From assembly GCA_023101725.1 (NCBI GenBank), contig JALJCO010012896.1, forward strand, positions 1-64,000: a stretch of 64,000 nucleotides of DNA. Reading direction: 5' to 3'. This DNA is from Atherinomorus stipes (Eukaryota > Chordata > Actinopteri > Atheriniformes > Atherinidae). A program made the position numbers and the translations under genes. Each line of letters starts with the position of its first letter. Positions within the stretch are counted from its first letter, which is position 1. Positions 27,801-41,200 of this stretch are shown piece after piece. The notes beneath the pieces were generated by a model. It saw only the letters and a list, made by a program, of their open reading frames with translations, did not search any database and was not told the DNA's origin.

Positions 27801-30800
27801 CCACTGAAAGGTCTAAATATAAGAAAATCACGTTCAAGTTGTTCATGCATGTTGATATTTGATGTGGCCGTTCTTTCTCTACAAACAAAAAACCAAAGAA
27901 ATTCCAAAAAAGGGGGCCACAGATGCACCGTGGACAAATGATTTACGCAGGCCAAAAGAAGTCCATTTTCCAGGCAAAGTCCATTAGTTTTGACTGTTTA
28001 TTATCCATAGCAAGTAAGTAAGACATGAACAAACATGTTCTCCAACTTCTCTTGGAGAAGTTGGAGAACTGCGCTGCGTAAATTATTTGTCCATGGTGCA
28101 TCTGTGGCCCCTTTTTTGGATTTTTTTTTTTGTTGTTGTTTGTAGAGAAATAACGGCTACATCATCAGTAAGAAACCATACGCCCACCCAGATACATGCT
28201 AGTCCTACCACTGACAGCCTATTTATAAACGTTGTCCACCCTAATTAATACTAATTAACCAAAAATAAAAAAACATAACTAAATAACTAAAAAACATAAT
28301 CTCAAAACAAATATCAAGAAATAAATAACCTTAACTAAATTCTCCACAAAATAAGAATTTATTTAATACTAACAAGAGATAATTAGCTCCTACAATATTA
28401 TTACTTTATTTTAAAATTCACCAATAAAACAACAGAGAAGAATCAGCGAAAGGCTGCAGAAAATGTGTATTTCATCCCCATTCTTAAAGAATGGGGATGA
28501 AATTATTTTTAAAAGTAATTATTAAGTAATATTAATTATTATTATAATGAAAGTAATTATTATTGGATCCCTGATGATATATCAAACCCCACTCTCTTCC
28601 TCAGGTGTGTAACGGTGTAGCAGACTGTCCAGACTCCTCAATAACACGGAGGGGCCCCAGTGACGAGCAGGGCTGTAGAAGTTGGAGTTCCTGGGGTCAT
28701 TGGAGCCCCTGCAGCGCCTCCTGCGGGACAGGTTGGATGAGCCGGGGAAGATCCTGCCCTCCGGGGGATCCACTGCGCTTCTGTCGGGGCCAAGACGTAC
28801 AGACGCAGCAGTGCTTCAACACCACCTGTCCTGGTAGAGATTCACTCTCTGAGAAACAGATGCTCTGTTGCAGATTAAACACATCTAAGTTTGTCTCCTC
28901 ACCTGGATGTGCTAACTACTGTAGCTAATCGTTAAAGGTACCATGTGTAAAAAATCAATGGCAGAAAAATGTGATATATAATTCAAAACGGTGTTTCTAT
29001 TTATGTGTAATCGCTGCACTAGAATAACTGTTATGTGTTTATTTTCATAGAATAAGTTATTTATGTATACTTTCTGGGGGGTGCACATATGGAGGCTGCC
29101 ATATTTGTTCCACCATTTTTACTACGGCGTCCCTGAATTGACAAAACAATGTGAGTGAAGTGAGAACTCTGAACTTTAAAACTGCTGTACCAGATTTGTT
29201 TAATGGCAGTTAGAGCTCTGTTTGGGATCAGTAATGCATTAAAAGACATAAAAGTAGTTACTCATAGTACAGTCATAGCTACACCTGAGACCACTGGATT
29301 CACTCACAGATGAAAACATCTTTATGTCTGGGAGAATTTTGGCCACTAACGGCCACCGTACATTAGAAACAGTGCCTAGAATATGAAGTCATTTGAAGGA
29401 AAACATCTTTTCTTTCAAATACTCATCTTTACCACTTGATGTCACTTATTCTTACATACTGTGCCTTTAAAAGTTAACTTTCTTTTTTCTCAACCTGGAC
29501 CTTTTTATACGTGCATTTACTCAGTGGTAAAATTTCTGCATCACTTTGAGTCCTTCGGAAGATACTACATTGAGTCGCCCTTCGGTGTACATCCAGTAAT
29601 AATGGTGGAGACGAGGCAGCCTCTATAGACGACATTATCAGCAGCAAATCTTGATTTCATCAATACTTTCAGTAGAATGAACAAATGAACGAGCACTATT
29701 GTCCTGTGAGTCCAGATTTACCTTTCAGTTAGTTATCAGGGTGTTGTACACACTTTTCGCTACACAGACAACAAAAACACAATTTGGGAAACTCTGAACT
29801 TGCAGAACAATAGTACTCATTCATTCGTTCATTCTACTTAAGATCTTAGGTCACCTACATGAAACACACTGTTAACATTGAGGCATTTGCAACTCTAAAT
29901 CTGAGAGAAGAGTTTTTAAAGGTATAGTACACCCACAGAATGATGTGCCTTCATTTTCTACTCACCCTCATGGTGAGCAAGACTCTGGAGCACTTTTTTA
30001 ATCTCTCAAATGCAGCTGGCGATCTGGGAGGCTTCTCGTTATCCGCTGACAGTCATATAATGGAGTTCACCAGCAACTGAGCCAAAAAGGTCCATAAAAG
30101 TCCACAAAAACTTGTCAATATTCCTCCATACTGCTCGTCCAATGTAATCCAAGTGTCCCGAGTGGGTAGTGTCCATAATTTTCTTGAAACAACATCATTT
30201 AGTATATTTTTTATAGCTTAAACAGTAGTACATTGGAAGTGCACCGATGCGAGTTCACGGCACTATGGAAGCTGCGGGAGACGAGATTGCGCATTCTCGT
30301 TTTTTTTCTTTCTTTGTTTTAAATCAATAGCCAACCGCTTTTGTGTTTGTCCCAGTTTGTCCACAGCTCTGGCGCTCATAGCACAATGTAAACAGCAAAT
30401 TTCTTCTTCTATGCTTGCATTATCGGCAGAGTAGACGCTGAACACCGTGGTAGTAGGTTGGAAACTGTGTGCTTTGTCTTAACTTTGCTTGTACACTTAC
30501 ACAGGTTGTGTTCTGGGTGCTTACCACATCGCCCACAGCAGAAACCAGCTCTGCGTGGGGAGATGAGCTGATGTTTGAGTCAAACTGAACTGACCCCAGC
30601 TTTACACCTGGTCCGTGACGTCAGCGCAGCACCGCACCATGCGCACCGGATTGCGCCCATGTAGTAAATGGTTCGAAACATACTGATCGCGGCGCGTGAG
30701 TGGTCCGCCATCGCTCCGGCATGCTGCGCTGCTGCACTAAAAGTATGCGCCAGCTCTATTTTTGACGCTCCACGCACCGACACCGCGTCAATTTACAGTA

Positions 30801-32258
30801 GTTCAAATTGGACCAGACAGGAAGTCAGACACAGGTTCAGTGTAAAACATCCGGTAACTTCCTAAACAAAAGCCACTGTGCAGCTTTTAAACTGCTGAAC
30901 GTGACATCATCTCCGTGTACACAAGGTTTCAGTGAAATAAGAAACCATGACGCATGAACATGTGGACAAAATGAACCATTTGGAAGAGAATCACAGGCGA
31001 TCTTACAATCCTCCCGTGATTCCGTGATGTCAGGGATCTAACAACAGCTGGTCCACTCGCGGGTGCGCTCGTGGGCGCACAGTGAACGGTGTAAATGCTC
31101 GCGCCGTGCAGGTCGCAGGAAAGTCGTTTTACTGCGCGGCGCTGTGGTCACGGACCAGGTGTAAAGCCGGGGTAAGACTGTCCTCCCTCTGCTCAGTGGA
31201 CGGCCAGTGGCTGCCATGGACGTCCTGGTCCAACTGTTCCAGTGCTTGTGGTGGAGTGCAGGTGAGACACCGAGGCTGCGTCCCTCCTCGCTACGGAGGC
31301 CGGGATTGCCCCCAGCTCCCTGGACCGTCTCACCTCTCCATGGAGATCAGTAAGAGCCGTCTGGCACCACCGAGCAGGTCTTCCTGGCCTCAGAAGTACT
31401 GCTAACCTTGTTCCTCCTGTCCTGCTGCAGAGCCGTGTCCCACTGATGGATGCAGTAACACCAGCTGTCCCCCAGGCCTGGAGAGACACAGCTGTGCTCC
31501 CTGTCCACTGTCCTGCTCCCACATCAGCAGCGGGACTCCCTGCGATCCCGCAGCATCCTGCTTCTCCGGTCAGCGTCTCTCTGAAACCGTTAAAATCTCT
31601 TTTCTCTTGGAGTTTTCTGTCGTGACCTTGTCCTGCAGGTTGCTGGTGTCCGGAGGGCCAGGTGATGAGCCACACTCAGCGGTGTGTGTCACCTGAGGAG
31701 TGTGTGTGTGAGGTGGCAGGCGTGCGCTACTGGCCAGGCCAGCAGATCAAAGTCAGCTGTGACATCTGTGTTTGTGAGAGAGGAAGACCTCAGCGGTGTC
31801 AGCCCAACCCGGACTGCTCAGGTGAGACGCAGACCTGAGTCTTCCTCATGTCCGGTCTGGTTCTGCTGGGTTCTGTACATCTCGGTTTCCTCCTGCAGTG
31901 CACTGCGGCTGGTCATCCTGGTCTGACTGGGGGGAGTGTTTGGGTCCCTGCGGCGTCCAGAGCGTTCAGTGGTCCTTCCGCAGCCCAAACAACCCCAGCG
32001 AGCGTGGAGACGGGAGATCCTGCAGAGGCATCTACCGGAAAGCTCGACGGTGAGTTCTCCTACAACCCGACCTGAGGCTGGACCCTGCAGGGTCGGTCTG
32101 AGGAGCCGGGTCTGGCGGGGGAGAAAAAAATAAAACATCAAATCCTCTCTCCGGGGCGGGGGGCTCCAGAAAAGAAGAAAGAAAAAAGAAAAAAAATAGA
32201 CTCTATTAAAAAAAAAAAAAGGGGGGGGGGGGGGGGGGGGGGGAGGGGGGGGGGGGGG

Positions 32259-32295
<37 letters not shown>

Positions 32296-35200
32296 GGAGG
32301 GGGGGGGTGTGGAGGACAATACTGGTCCCCACAGAGCAGGTTTATCAGAGACCATCTCAGAGGATGGAGGACCTGCCTGGAGTCCTGACCCCAATCTGAG
32401 AGAACACTTGTATGATCATCATGGGCTGCTGTTGACCAGTGTGACCAGTACGATCACACTGGCTGACTGGTGGAAGATGCTGGATGAAAAATGGGATGCC
32501 ATCCTACAACAGGGTGGGACATGGCTAGTGACCAGTATGAGGAGGACGAAACGGGCTGGAGACCAGTATGAGGAGGAGGAACCAGGCTGTGTGGCTGTGT
32601 TAGGATTTTTTTTTTTTTTTCCAAAATATTTTTATTGAACAAATCAAATACCTTCAGTGGAAGATGCAATACACATTTTTTTCTTTTGAATATACAAACA
32701 CATGTACGTATGCACATGGGCAAATACCTGCCAATACATACACACACATACACATACATATACATACAAACATATCTACACATATACTGTACACATACAT
32801 ATACAAACAAACAAAAAAAACCCGACAACCCCCCACCCCCACCCCAGCTCAGCATAACCAACAACAGAAAAAAAGATCACTGGTTGTACATGTAATTTGT
32901 AGAAAGATAAGTACACCTTTAGATCGGCATAGACTTCAAATCTGTAAAATAGGAAATAAAAGGTTGCCATTTGCAGAAAACCTTATTGGTACATCCTCAT
33001 AGTGTGTATTTAATTTTCTCAAGTTTCAGAAAAAACATAGTGTCTTTTAGCCACTGGGAGATGGAAGGATATTCAGAAGACTTCCAGTGTAGCAGTAAGG
33101 AACGTCTTGCTAGTAATGATGTGAAATGTGTTAGGATTTTTGACATGATTGAGGCTCTTGTTTGTTAAATCATCAATATGTTTCGCTTCTTCTGACTTCA
33201 ATCAACCAATAAACATCAAACCAGAGTCGAGAGCAGAATCAGCTGTTTGGCAGAGAAGATTTAACAGGTTTTTTATGGATGAAACCAGGCCTGGAATTTC
33301 ATTATTCTAGGGACAAGGCCATTCAGCCTTTGTTTTTGTCAATATTTGGAGGGTACAAAGGCCAAATACCAGGGGAGGACGGGCAATAAAAAAAACAATG
33401 ATTCTCTAAGTTTACAGTCATAGTTTAGCTTAAATTTTAAGAATGATTACATTTTTAATATATAAAACGCCTTTATAATACATAAAATACAGTATATTAT
33501 TTATAATAAATCAAGAAGCTGCTTTTTTCTCTCAAAAGTGTTTTAATCTTTTATTATACACTCACCAGCCACTTTATTATTAGGTACACCTTGCTAGTAC
33601 CGGGTTGGACCCCTTTTGCCTTCAGAACTGCCTTAATCCTTCGTGGCATAGATTCAACAAAGTACTGGAAACATTCCTCAGAGATTTTGCTCCATATAGA
33701 CATGACAGCATCACACAGTTGCTGCAGATTTGTCGGCTGCACATCCATGATTAGAACCTCCCGTTCCACCACATCCTAAAGCTGCTCTGTTAGATTGAGA
33801 TCTGGTGACTGTGGATGCCATTTGAGTACAATGAACTCATTGTCATGCTCACAAAACCAGACTGAGATGATTCCCACTTTGACATGACGTGTTATTCTGC
33901 TGGAAGCAGCCATCAGAAGATGCTACAATGTGGTCATAAAGGGATGGACATGGTCAGCAACAACACTCAGGTAGGCTGTGGTGGTTAAACCGCCATGTTG
34001 GTACTAAGGGGCCCAAAGTGGGCCAAGAAAATCTCTCCCCACACCATTACACCACCACCACCAACCTGAACTGTTGATACAAGGCGGGATGGATCCATGC
34101 TTTCATGTTGTTGATGCCAAATTCTGAGCCTACCATCCGAATTTTGTAGCAGAAATTGAGACTCATCAGACAAGGCAACATTTCTCCATCTTCTATTGTC
34201 CAATGTTGGTAAGTCTGTGTGAATTGTAGCCTCAGTTTCCTGTTCTTAGCTGACAGGAGTGGCACCCGGTGTGGTCTTCTGCTGCTGTAGCCCATCTGCT
34301 TCCAGGTTGGATGTGTTGTGCATTCAGAGATGCTCTTCTGCAGACTTCAGTTGTAGCAAGTGGTTATTTGAATTACTGTTGCCTTTCTGTAAGCTGGAAC
34401 CATTCTGGCCATTCTCCTCTGACCTCTGGCATCAACAAGGCATTTACGCCCACAGAACTGCTGCTCACCAGATATTTACTCTTTTTCAGAAACATTCTCT
34501 GTAAACCCTAGAGATGGTTGTGTGCGAAAATCCCAGTAGATCAGCAGTTTCTGAAATACTCAGACCAGCCCGTCTGGCACCAACAACCATGCCACGTTAA
34601 AGTCACTAAATCACCTTTCTTCTCCATTCTGATGCTCTGTTTGAACTGCAGCAGATCGTCTTGACCATGTCTACATACCTAAATGCATGGAGTTGCTGCC
34701 ATGTGATTGGCTGATTAGAAATTTGCGTTAATGAGCAGTAGTACAGGTGTACCTAATAAAGGGGCCGGTGTGTGTATATTCTTTCACTGCAAAGTGTTTT
34801 GATGTGAATCTTTCAGAATGACTGACATAGAAAGATCTTTCAGAAATCTTGAAAAAAACATGGAGAATTGGCTTCAGGTCCTAATTGCTCATTGATCAGC
34901 ACTGGTCCGTACCAGCCTAATCTGATTCTGGATCCTAAACTGAATCACTGCTTGAAGATGGACCAGACCAGTCGCACAATAATCAGGTCCATGAGTTGCC
35001 TCAAGAACCAGAAAAAAATGCTCACTTTTCATGGCATATGAAACTGACAAAAACCGTCAGTCATGACAAACTTTGGTTTGGGTGCGCAACAGCACACCTA
35101 GCTGTGAAAAAAATTGCTTTTAGTCCCTTTAAAAGGCAAATAAAGAGACTTTCCAACAGCATCAGATTAAAAAGCTTTGTTCTCATACAGAAATAATCCA

Positions 35201-38200
35201 TAACTGTGCTAAGTTTAGATAGATTTTCATGTTTGTAGAGGATTAACTAGACAAATAACCTCCCTGTGACAACCCTCATGTTTACTGCATCAGATGAAAT
35301 GAGAACTTTAAAACTTAAAACCGGTTTCATGGGATCTTGCTACATGAGAAGTATTCACAGGGCAGGCTGGTTGTTTTCATGCTGCACTGAGGATGGATTT
35401 ACCAAACTGCATCCTTGATGATCACCTTCATTCAGCAGCCTGTCATGTGACATCTATCAGCACGTCTCCACTCATGCATGTGTTTTCCTTCTTGCTGTGG
35501 TGTGTGTGCAGGTGTCAGACAAAGCCCTGTGATGAGTGTGAGTATCAGGGTCAGTCTCATGCAGTGGGAGACAGATGGCGCTCGGAGCAGTGCCAGCTAT
35601 GCCACTGCCTGCTCAGCCTGAAGGTGGAGTGCTCCCCCTACTGTCCACACGCTGCCACTGGATGCCCTCAGGTAGGAGGGGGGGAGTCACGCTTCCACGT
35701 TTATTCACAGTCCAGCATTCGTCTTGAATCTGGGTTTTGTTTTCATCAGGAAATACTTTGTGTCTGAGTTATTGCCTAACCTGACAGATTCATGATGAAC
35801 GTCTATGAGCTGTATGTCCTCTGTGTGTGCAGGGTTTCAGTCTGGTCCCTGGAGAGGGAGACAGGTGTTGTTACTGCAAAGGTAAAATCAATACAGTCAT
35901 TTAGATTAAAGGAGCAGTGTGAACCGTGGCCCTGTCCCAGTACCCACACTTTCACCCTTGCTCCCCGAGAATGCACATTCCTGTTGAATGGTTCAAGTGC
36001 CCCGCTCCCTTTGTGCCCTCAATAGACACTTCAGCGAAGTCAGCATCCACTTGGACTTCGCTGAAACGCATTTAATTGAAAATATATTTAATAAAAAAAG
36101 ACATTTTCAAATGTAAATATTTTTACTATGCAGTATGTGAAATAATTACAGCAGTATGCCCTGCTACTAGGAAAAATGCTTTGAATACTTGAAAGTTCAA
36201 TTTAACTCTATTCAGTTTATTTGATTTCAAACATGTTGAAAAGTAAATCAATAAGAAAGATCAACAAATGCAGCCGCTAACAAACCTGAATTTAAAAAAC
36301 ATTTTCGTATAATTATAGTAATTGATTAAATAAATAAATAACTATTTCTCTCAGTTCAACATGTTCAAAAAGGAGTAGGAAGAAGTCTAGTTTTTTTTTT
36401 TAAATTATTCCCACCCCTTTAAATATCAATAAGAAGTTATTAATTGACTGATAAAAGTATCTTTATTTATTTTTTATTTAAACCTTATTTACACAGGTAA
36501 TTCGCATTGAGATGCAGCATCTTTAGCAAAGGAGAGCTATTTACCTGACTTACTGTAAATGTCTTTATGGACATGTGGACATTCTATGCTAACAATAACA
36601 GTCACAGAGCATCATTATTATACATCTAATTTAGAATGTAAAAGAGTTATTTATTCCTGTACAGTTGATATTATACAGCCACCTTACATAAATTAGTTCA
36701 GTAATTAATTTGATTATTAATTAAACACATGTGGATTATAAAACATATTTTACAAGATTTTAATTCAATTCAACTTTATTGTATAGCATCAATTCATGAC
36801 AATGTTACCTCAGGGCGCTTAACAGACAGAGAAATTAAAGTCAGATTCATAACAGCCTACAGATCTGGGCATGAAAAAGTTCCTCCTTTTTCAGCCAGAA
36901 GTGGTGCACTAATGGTGCACCATTACTGCACTATCACTGGCTGAACGATTTGTCCCACAAATACGCCATCACGTCCAAACTTGGAGTGTGGAAACGTCCT
37001 TGTTCCGGGCGTTCACTTAGCCCCGTTTCCCCCCCGGGGGGGGGGGGGGTGGGGTGGGGGGGGTCCGGGTGGGGTGGGGTTTGTTTTGGGGGGGGTGTGT
37101 TTACCCGGGTCCCCCAGAAAACCATATTCTACTGGGGGTGGGGGGGGAGGCGGGGGTGGTAGGGTGATTGGGAGAAAATAAGGCAAGGCAAGCTAAAAAA
37201 AAAAGGGAAAAAAAGAGAAAAAAAAAAGGAGTTACCCGGGTTGTTTATAGTATGGTCAGGGGGAGGGAAAATATAAAAATGAATAAATTTCTGTGTGGTT
37301 CGCTTTTGGTTGGGTGGTTAGATAGAAGACAAGGGGGGGAGGGGGGGGGGGGGGGGGGTGGGGGAGGAAGGGAGGGTCGGAGAGAAAAAGGGGGGAAAAA
37401 AAGAGGGAGCGCGGGGCGGAGGGGGGGGGGGGGTTATGCTCTGAAATCATTTCCCCCTGGGCACACAGGTGTTTCTCTGTGCGATTGAATTAGCAGACAA
37501 GTGGCTGGTAAGTGGCTTGCAGTCGGCTGAAAAGGGAACTTTTTCATGCCCAGATCTGTAGCTAAGGAAACCAACAGATTGGATCGAATCTAGACTTGAC
37601 CCGGTCCAATCCCCCATCCTGAGCAAGCACGGAGGGGTGGCGACAGTGGGAAGGAAAACACCCTTTTAACAGGGAGGAAAAACCTCCGGCAGAACCGGCT
37701 CAGGTAGGGCGGCCATCTGCCTCGAGGGGGAGAAGACAGAAAGAGAGACCAACAGATACTGTAACTTTTATCCAGCCAGACCTGCTAAGAGAGGAGAAAC
37801 ACAGTTAATGATGCAATACTGTCACAGGTTTCTACATGGAGAAGCAGAGATGGTGGGAGAGAAAGAGCCCAGTGCATCATAAACGTCCCGCGGCAGTCTA
37901 AGCCTATAGCAGCTCAACTAAGGGATGGCTAACCATCCCTAACTATAAGACTTATCAAAAAGGAAGGTTTTAAGCCTGATCTTAAAGGTAGAGAGGGTGT
38001 CTGCCTCCCGAACCTGAATTGGTAACTGGTTCCATAACAGAGGAGCCTGATAGCCAAATGCTCTGCATCTCAACTCAACTCAACTGTCAAATATGCTACA
38101 TGTTAGACATACAAAACAGATGAAATTGCAGTCCTCTCAAACCCACGGCGCATAATAAAATATAATAATAAAACTATAAGATAAAAAATGTAAAAAAAAA

Positions 38201-41200
38201 TATATATATATATATAAAAAATTAAAATATAAAATATAGGAATCCACTTGTATAACTAGAAATCTAAACACAAAACTAAGTTTAAATACTAAAGAAGATT
38301 ACAAATGTATAGATGGAAAATGTAACGGTAAGGTTTGGCAATGTAACATTACAGTGGTCCTGATGGACAATAGTGCAATAGTCAATAGCCCCGTTCCCCC
38401 CGGGGGTGTGGGGGGGGGGGGGGGGGGACAGGGCGGGAGGGGGGGGGTGGTAGGGATGGGTTGATTTCATGCTGTGTCCCCCCAGCAGCCAGCGGGCTTC
38501 CTAAGTGGGGGGGGGGGGGGAGGGCTGTGCCGTGATCTGGTTTCATCTCTGGGTGGGGCAAGGCGATTAAACAAAAACGGGGGGTAAGATGAAAGAAAAA
38601 GAAGGAACCCGGCTTGGTTTTGTTTTTGGGCTGGGGGAGGGGGGAGTTACATTAAATCAATGTATTGTTTTGTTTTTGGTTCGCGTTATTTGTTCAGATC
38701 AGGTAGATCAGTGCCCCAACCGAAGGGGGGGAGAAAGGAGGGGGGGGGGGGGTGGGTAGGAGAGGGGGGGATCCGGGTGTTATCTGTGGGGAGGCAACGT
38801 AAAGAGGTGCAGAGACGGGGCGGCGACGAGCCAGGGTCGAGGGGGGACGGGGGGGTAAACAATGTAACTGTAACATGTACAGCAAGTTATTATTAATGAC
38901 AGTGCTACAGTGGCAACAGTGCAAATGATGCAGATGGCAGCATGAGCTGAGTAGCAGCCGTGATGTATCTCATCCTACTTTAGAGACTCTTGAAACCACT
39001 AGAGGACCTGCAGTCTGAGAGCGAAGTGCTCTGCTTGGAATGTACTGTATAGAACTATGAGATCTCTGGGAGAACAGATGAAATGAACTTTATTCTGTTT
39101 AGGTTTGAAAATAACGTCTCTTCACGGGAACAGAGATTAGGCTGAGTGTACAGCTGGAGACGATGCCATTAAATGACGTTGTGATGCAAGTTGATGGTAG
39201 AACCTTCACTGTCCTGGTTCTGCCGTTTTCCCACGCTTGCAACCTGCACACTAAAACCCTTGAAGTGCACTTCATACAGGGCTGTAGGGTTTAGTGTGGG
39301 TAATAGAACAGGGCCAATGAGCAAGGGGAACAGTTTAGTCTGAACTGTAACCCCCCCAACTGTTTTTCCCGGTGAGAAACACTCCTGCTCTCCCTGATAC
39401 TGTCCTCTTACTTAACATGCAATATTCACAATCAATAAGAAATTTTCTTTATTGTCAAATTAACTTTTTAACCACATATACTGTAAGTAAAAAGCATTTT
39501 TCTTGATAAGATCAAAATAAAATCAAGTACAGTTCCTTTCAACATTCTAATGCAGTTTTTTGCATCTGTTTTCGTAATGCCGTCGATGAGTAAAGCCAAT
39601 AGTGAAAGACACGAAATCACCTTGTTTGTTTCATCCAAAGGAAGGTTTTTGAAAATTATCCACATCAGGCGATGTCAGAAAAGTGACTTTGGGTGGAAAG
39701 TTTATATTTTATGAAACAGCAGAAGAGTTTTGTTGCTCCCATGTTCCTGAAATGAGCTCAAAAAGCTTAAAAAAAGTCAGAAATTTTTTAAAGGGTTCCC
39801 TCATCACAACATTTAATGAAAACCACGTGGCGAAGAATGACTTACTAACCTATGGTTGGATGTTGTCCCGATGATGTAGGAGAAAATAAAACTACCTTTG
39901 TGACGGCGAGCCCCACAACTGTGACCTCCATACCAACAGAGGGCGCTACAGCCTTGGTCCCCACGTTTCCGCTTCCACCTGGAGGTTAGTGCATCCCATG
40001 CAGAGCATCCCAACGTCTAGCTCATTAACTTTAATCACCGTTATTTAACCCCTTATGTTCAGATGAGTGTTGGGTTCCTCTGGGTGTCCAGACTCTGCCA
40101 TCCTCCAGCTTCAAGGCCTCGTCCCAGCAGGCTGGTCACCCCCCAGAGGCAGCCCGTCTCCATGGGTGGGACCTCCATAAGGATCTCCAGGTAAACTAGG
40201 CTTAATGGTAGGCTGACTTTGTCCCCAAACTGTCCTTAATGCACAATGGCGTTAGCATGCTAACATGCTAAACATAACCTGGGACATACACTATATTGCC
40301 AAAAGTATTTGCTTGCCCATCCAAATGATGGGAATCAGGTGTTCCAATCACTTCCATGGCCAGAGGTGTATAAATGAAGCAGCTCGGCATGCAGACTGTT
40401 TTTACAAACACTTGTGAAAGAATGTGTCGCTCTCAGGAGCTCAGTAAATTCCAGCATGGAAGTGTGATAGGATGCCACCTGTGCAACAATTCCAGTCATG
40501 AAATTTCTTCGCTCCTAAATATTCCACAGTCAACTGTCAGCTGTATTATAAGAAAATGGAAGTATTTGGGAACGACAGCAACTCAGCCACGAAGTGATAG
40601 TCCACGTAAACTGATGGAGTGGGGTCGGCAGATATTGAAGCACATAGTGCGAAGAAGTCACCAACTTTCTGCAGAGTCAATCACTACAGACCTCCAAACT
40701 TCATGTGGCCTTCAGATCAGCTCAAGAACAGTGACAGAGAGCTTCATGGAAGGGGTTTCCATGGTGATCAGCTTCATCCATCCATACATCACCAAGTGCA
40801 ATGCAAAGCGTGGATGCAGTGGTGGAAAGCAGCCGCCACTGGACTCTGGAGCAGTGGAGGCGTTCTCACGCTTCTCCATCTGGGAATCTGATGGAGGAGT
40901 CTGGGTTTGGCGGTTGCCAGGACAACGGTGCTTATCTGTCACACTGTCCCAAGTGTAAAGTTTGGTAGAGGAGATATTATGGTGTGGGAGTGTTTTCCAG
41001 GAGTTGGGTTTGGCCCCTTAGTTCCAGTGAAAGGAACTCTGAATGCTTCAGCATACCAAGATGTTCTGGACAATTCCATGCTCCCAACTTTGTGGGAACA
41101 GTTTGGAGCTGGCCCCTTCCTCTTCCACCATGACTGTGCACCAGTGCACAAAGCAGGTCCATAAAGACCTGGATGCAGAGTCTGGTGTGGAGGAACTGGA

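Larger units (their letters stand above)
35927..39316. mobile_element. Inverted-end element with nested repeats
   Basis: TGGCCCTGTCCCAGTACCCA at 35927 is mirrored by TGTGGGTAATAGAACAGGGC near 39297-39314. The inside is AT-rich (36060-36720) and holds a dispersed fish repeat (36760-38080), a nested insert (36864-37560) and G-runs. Similar ends, incomplete, occur at about 54065 and 55490-55520. No target duplication read. Confidence 0.55.
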
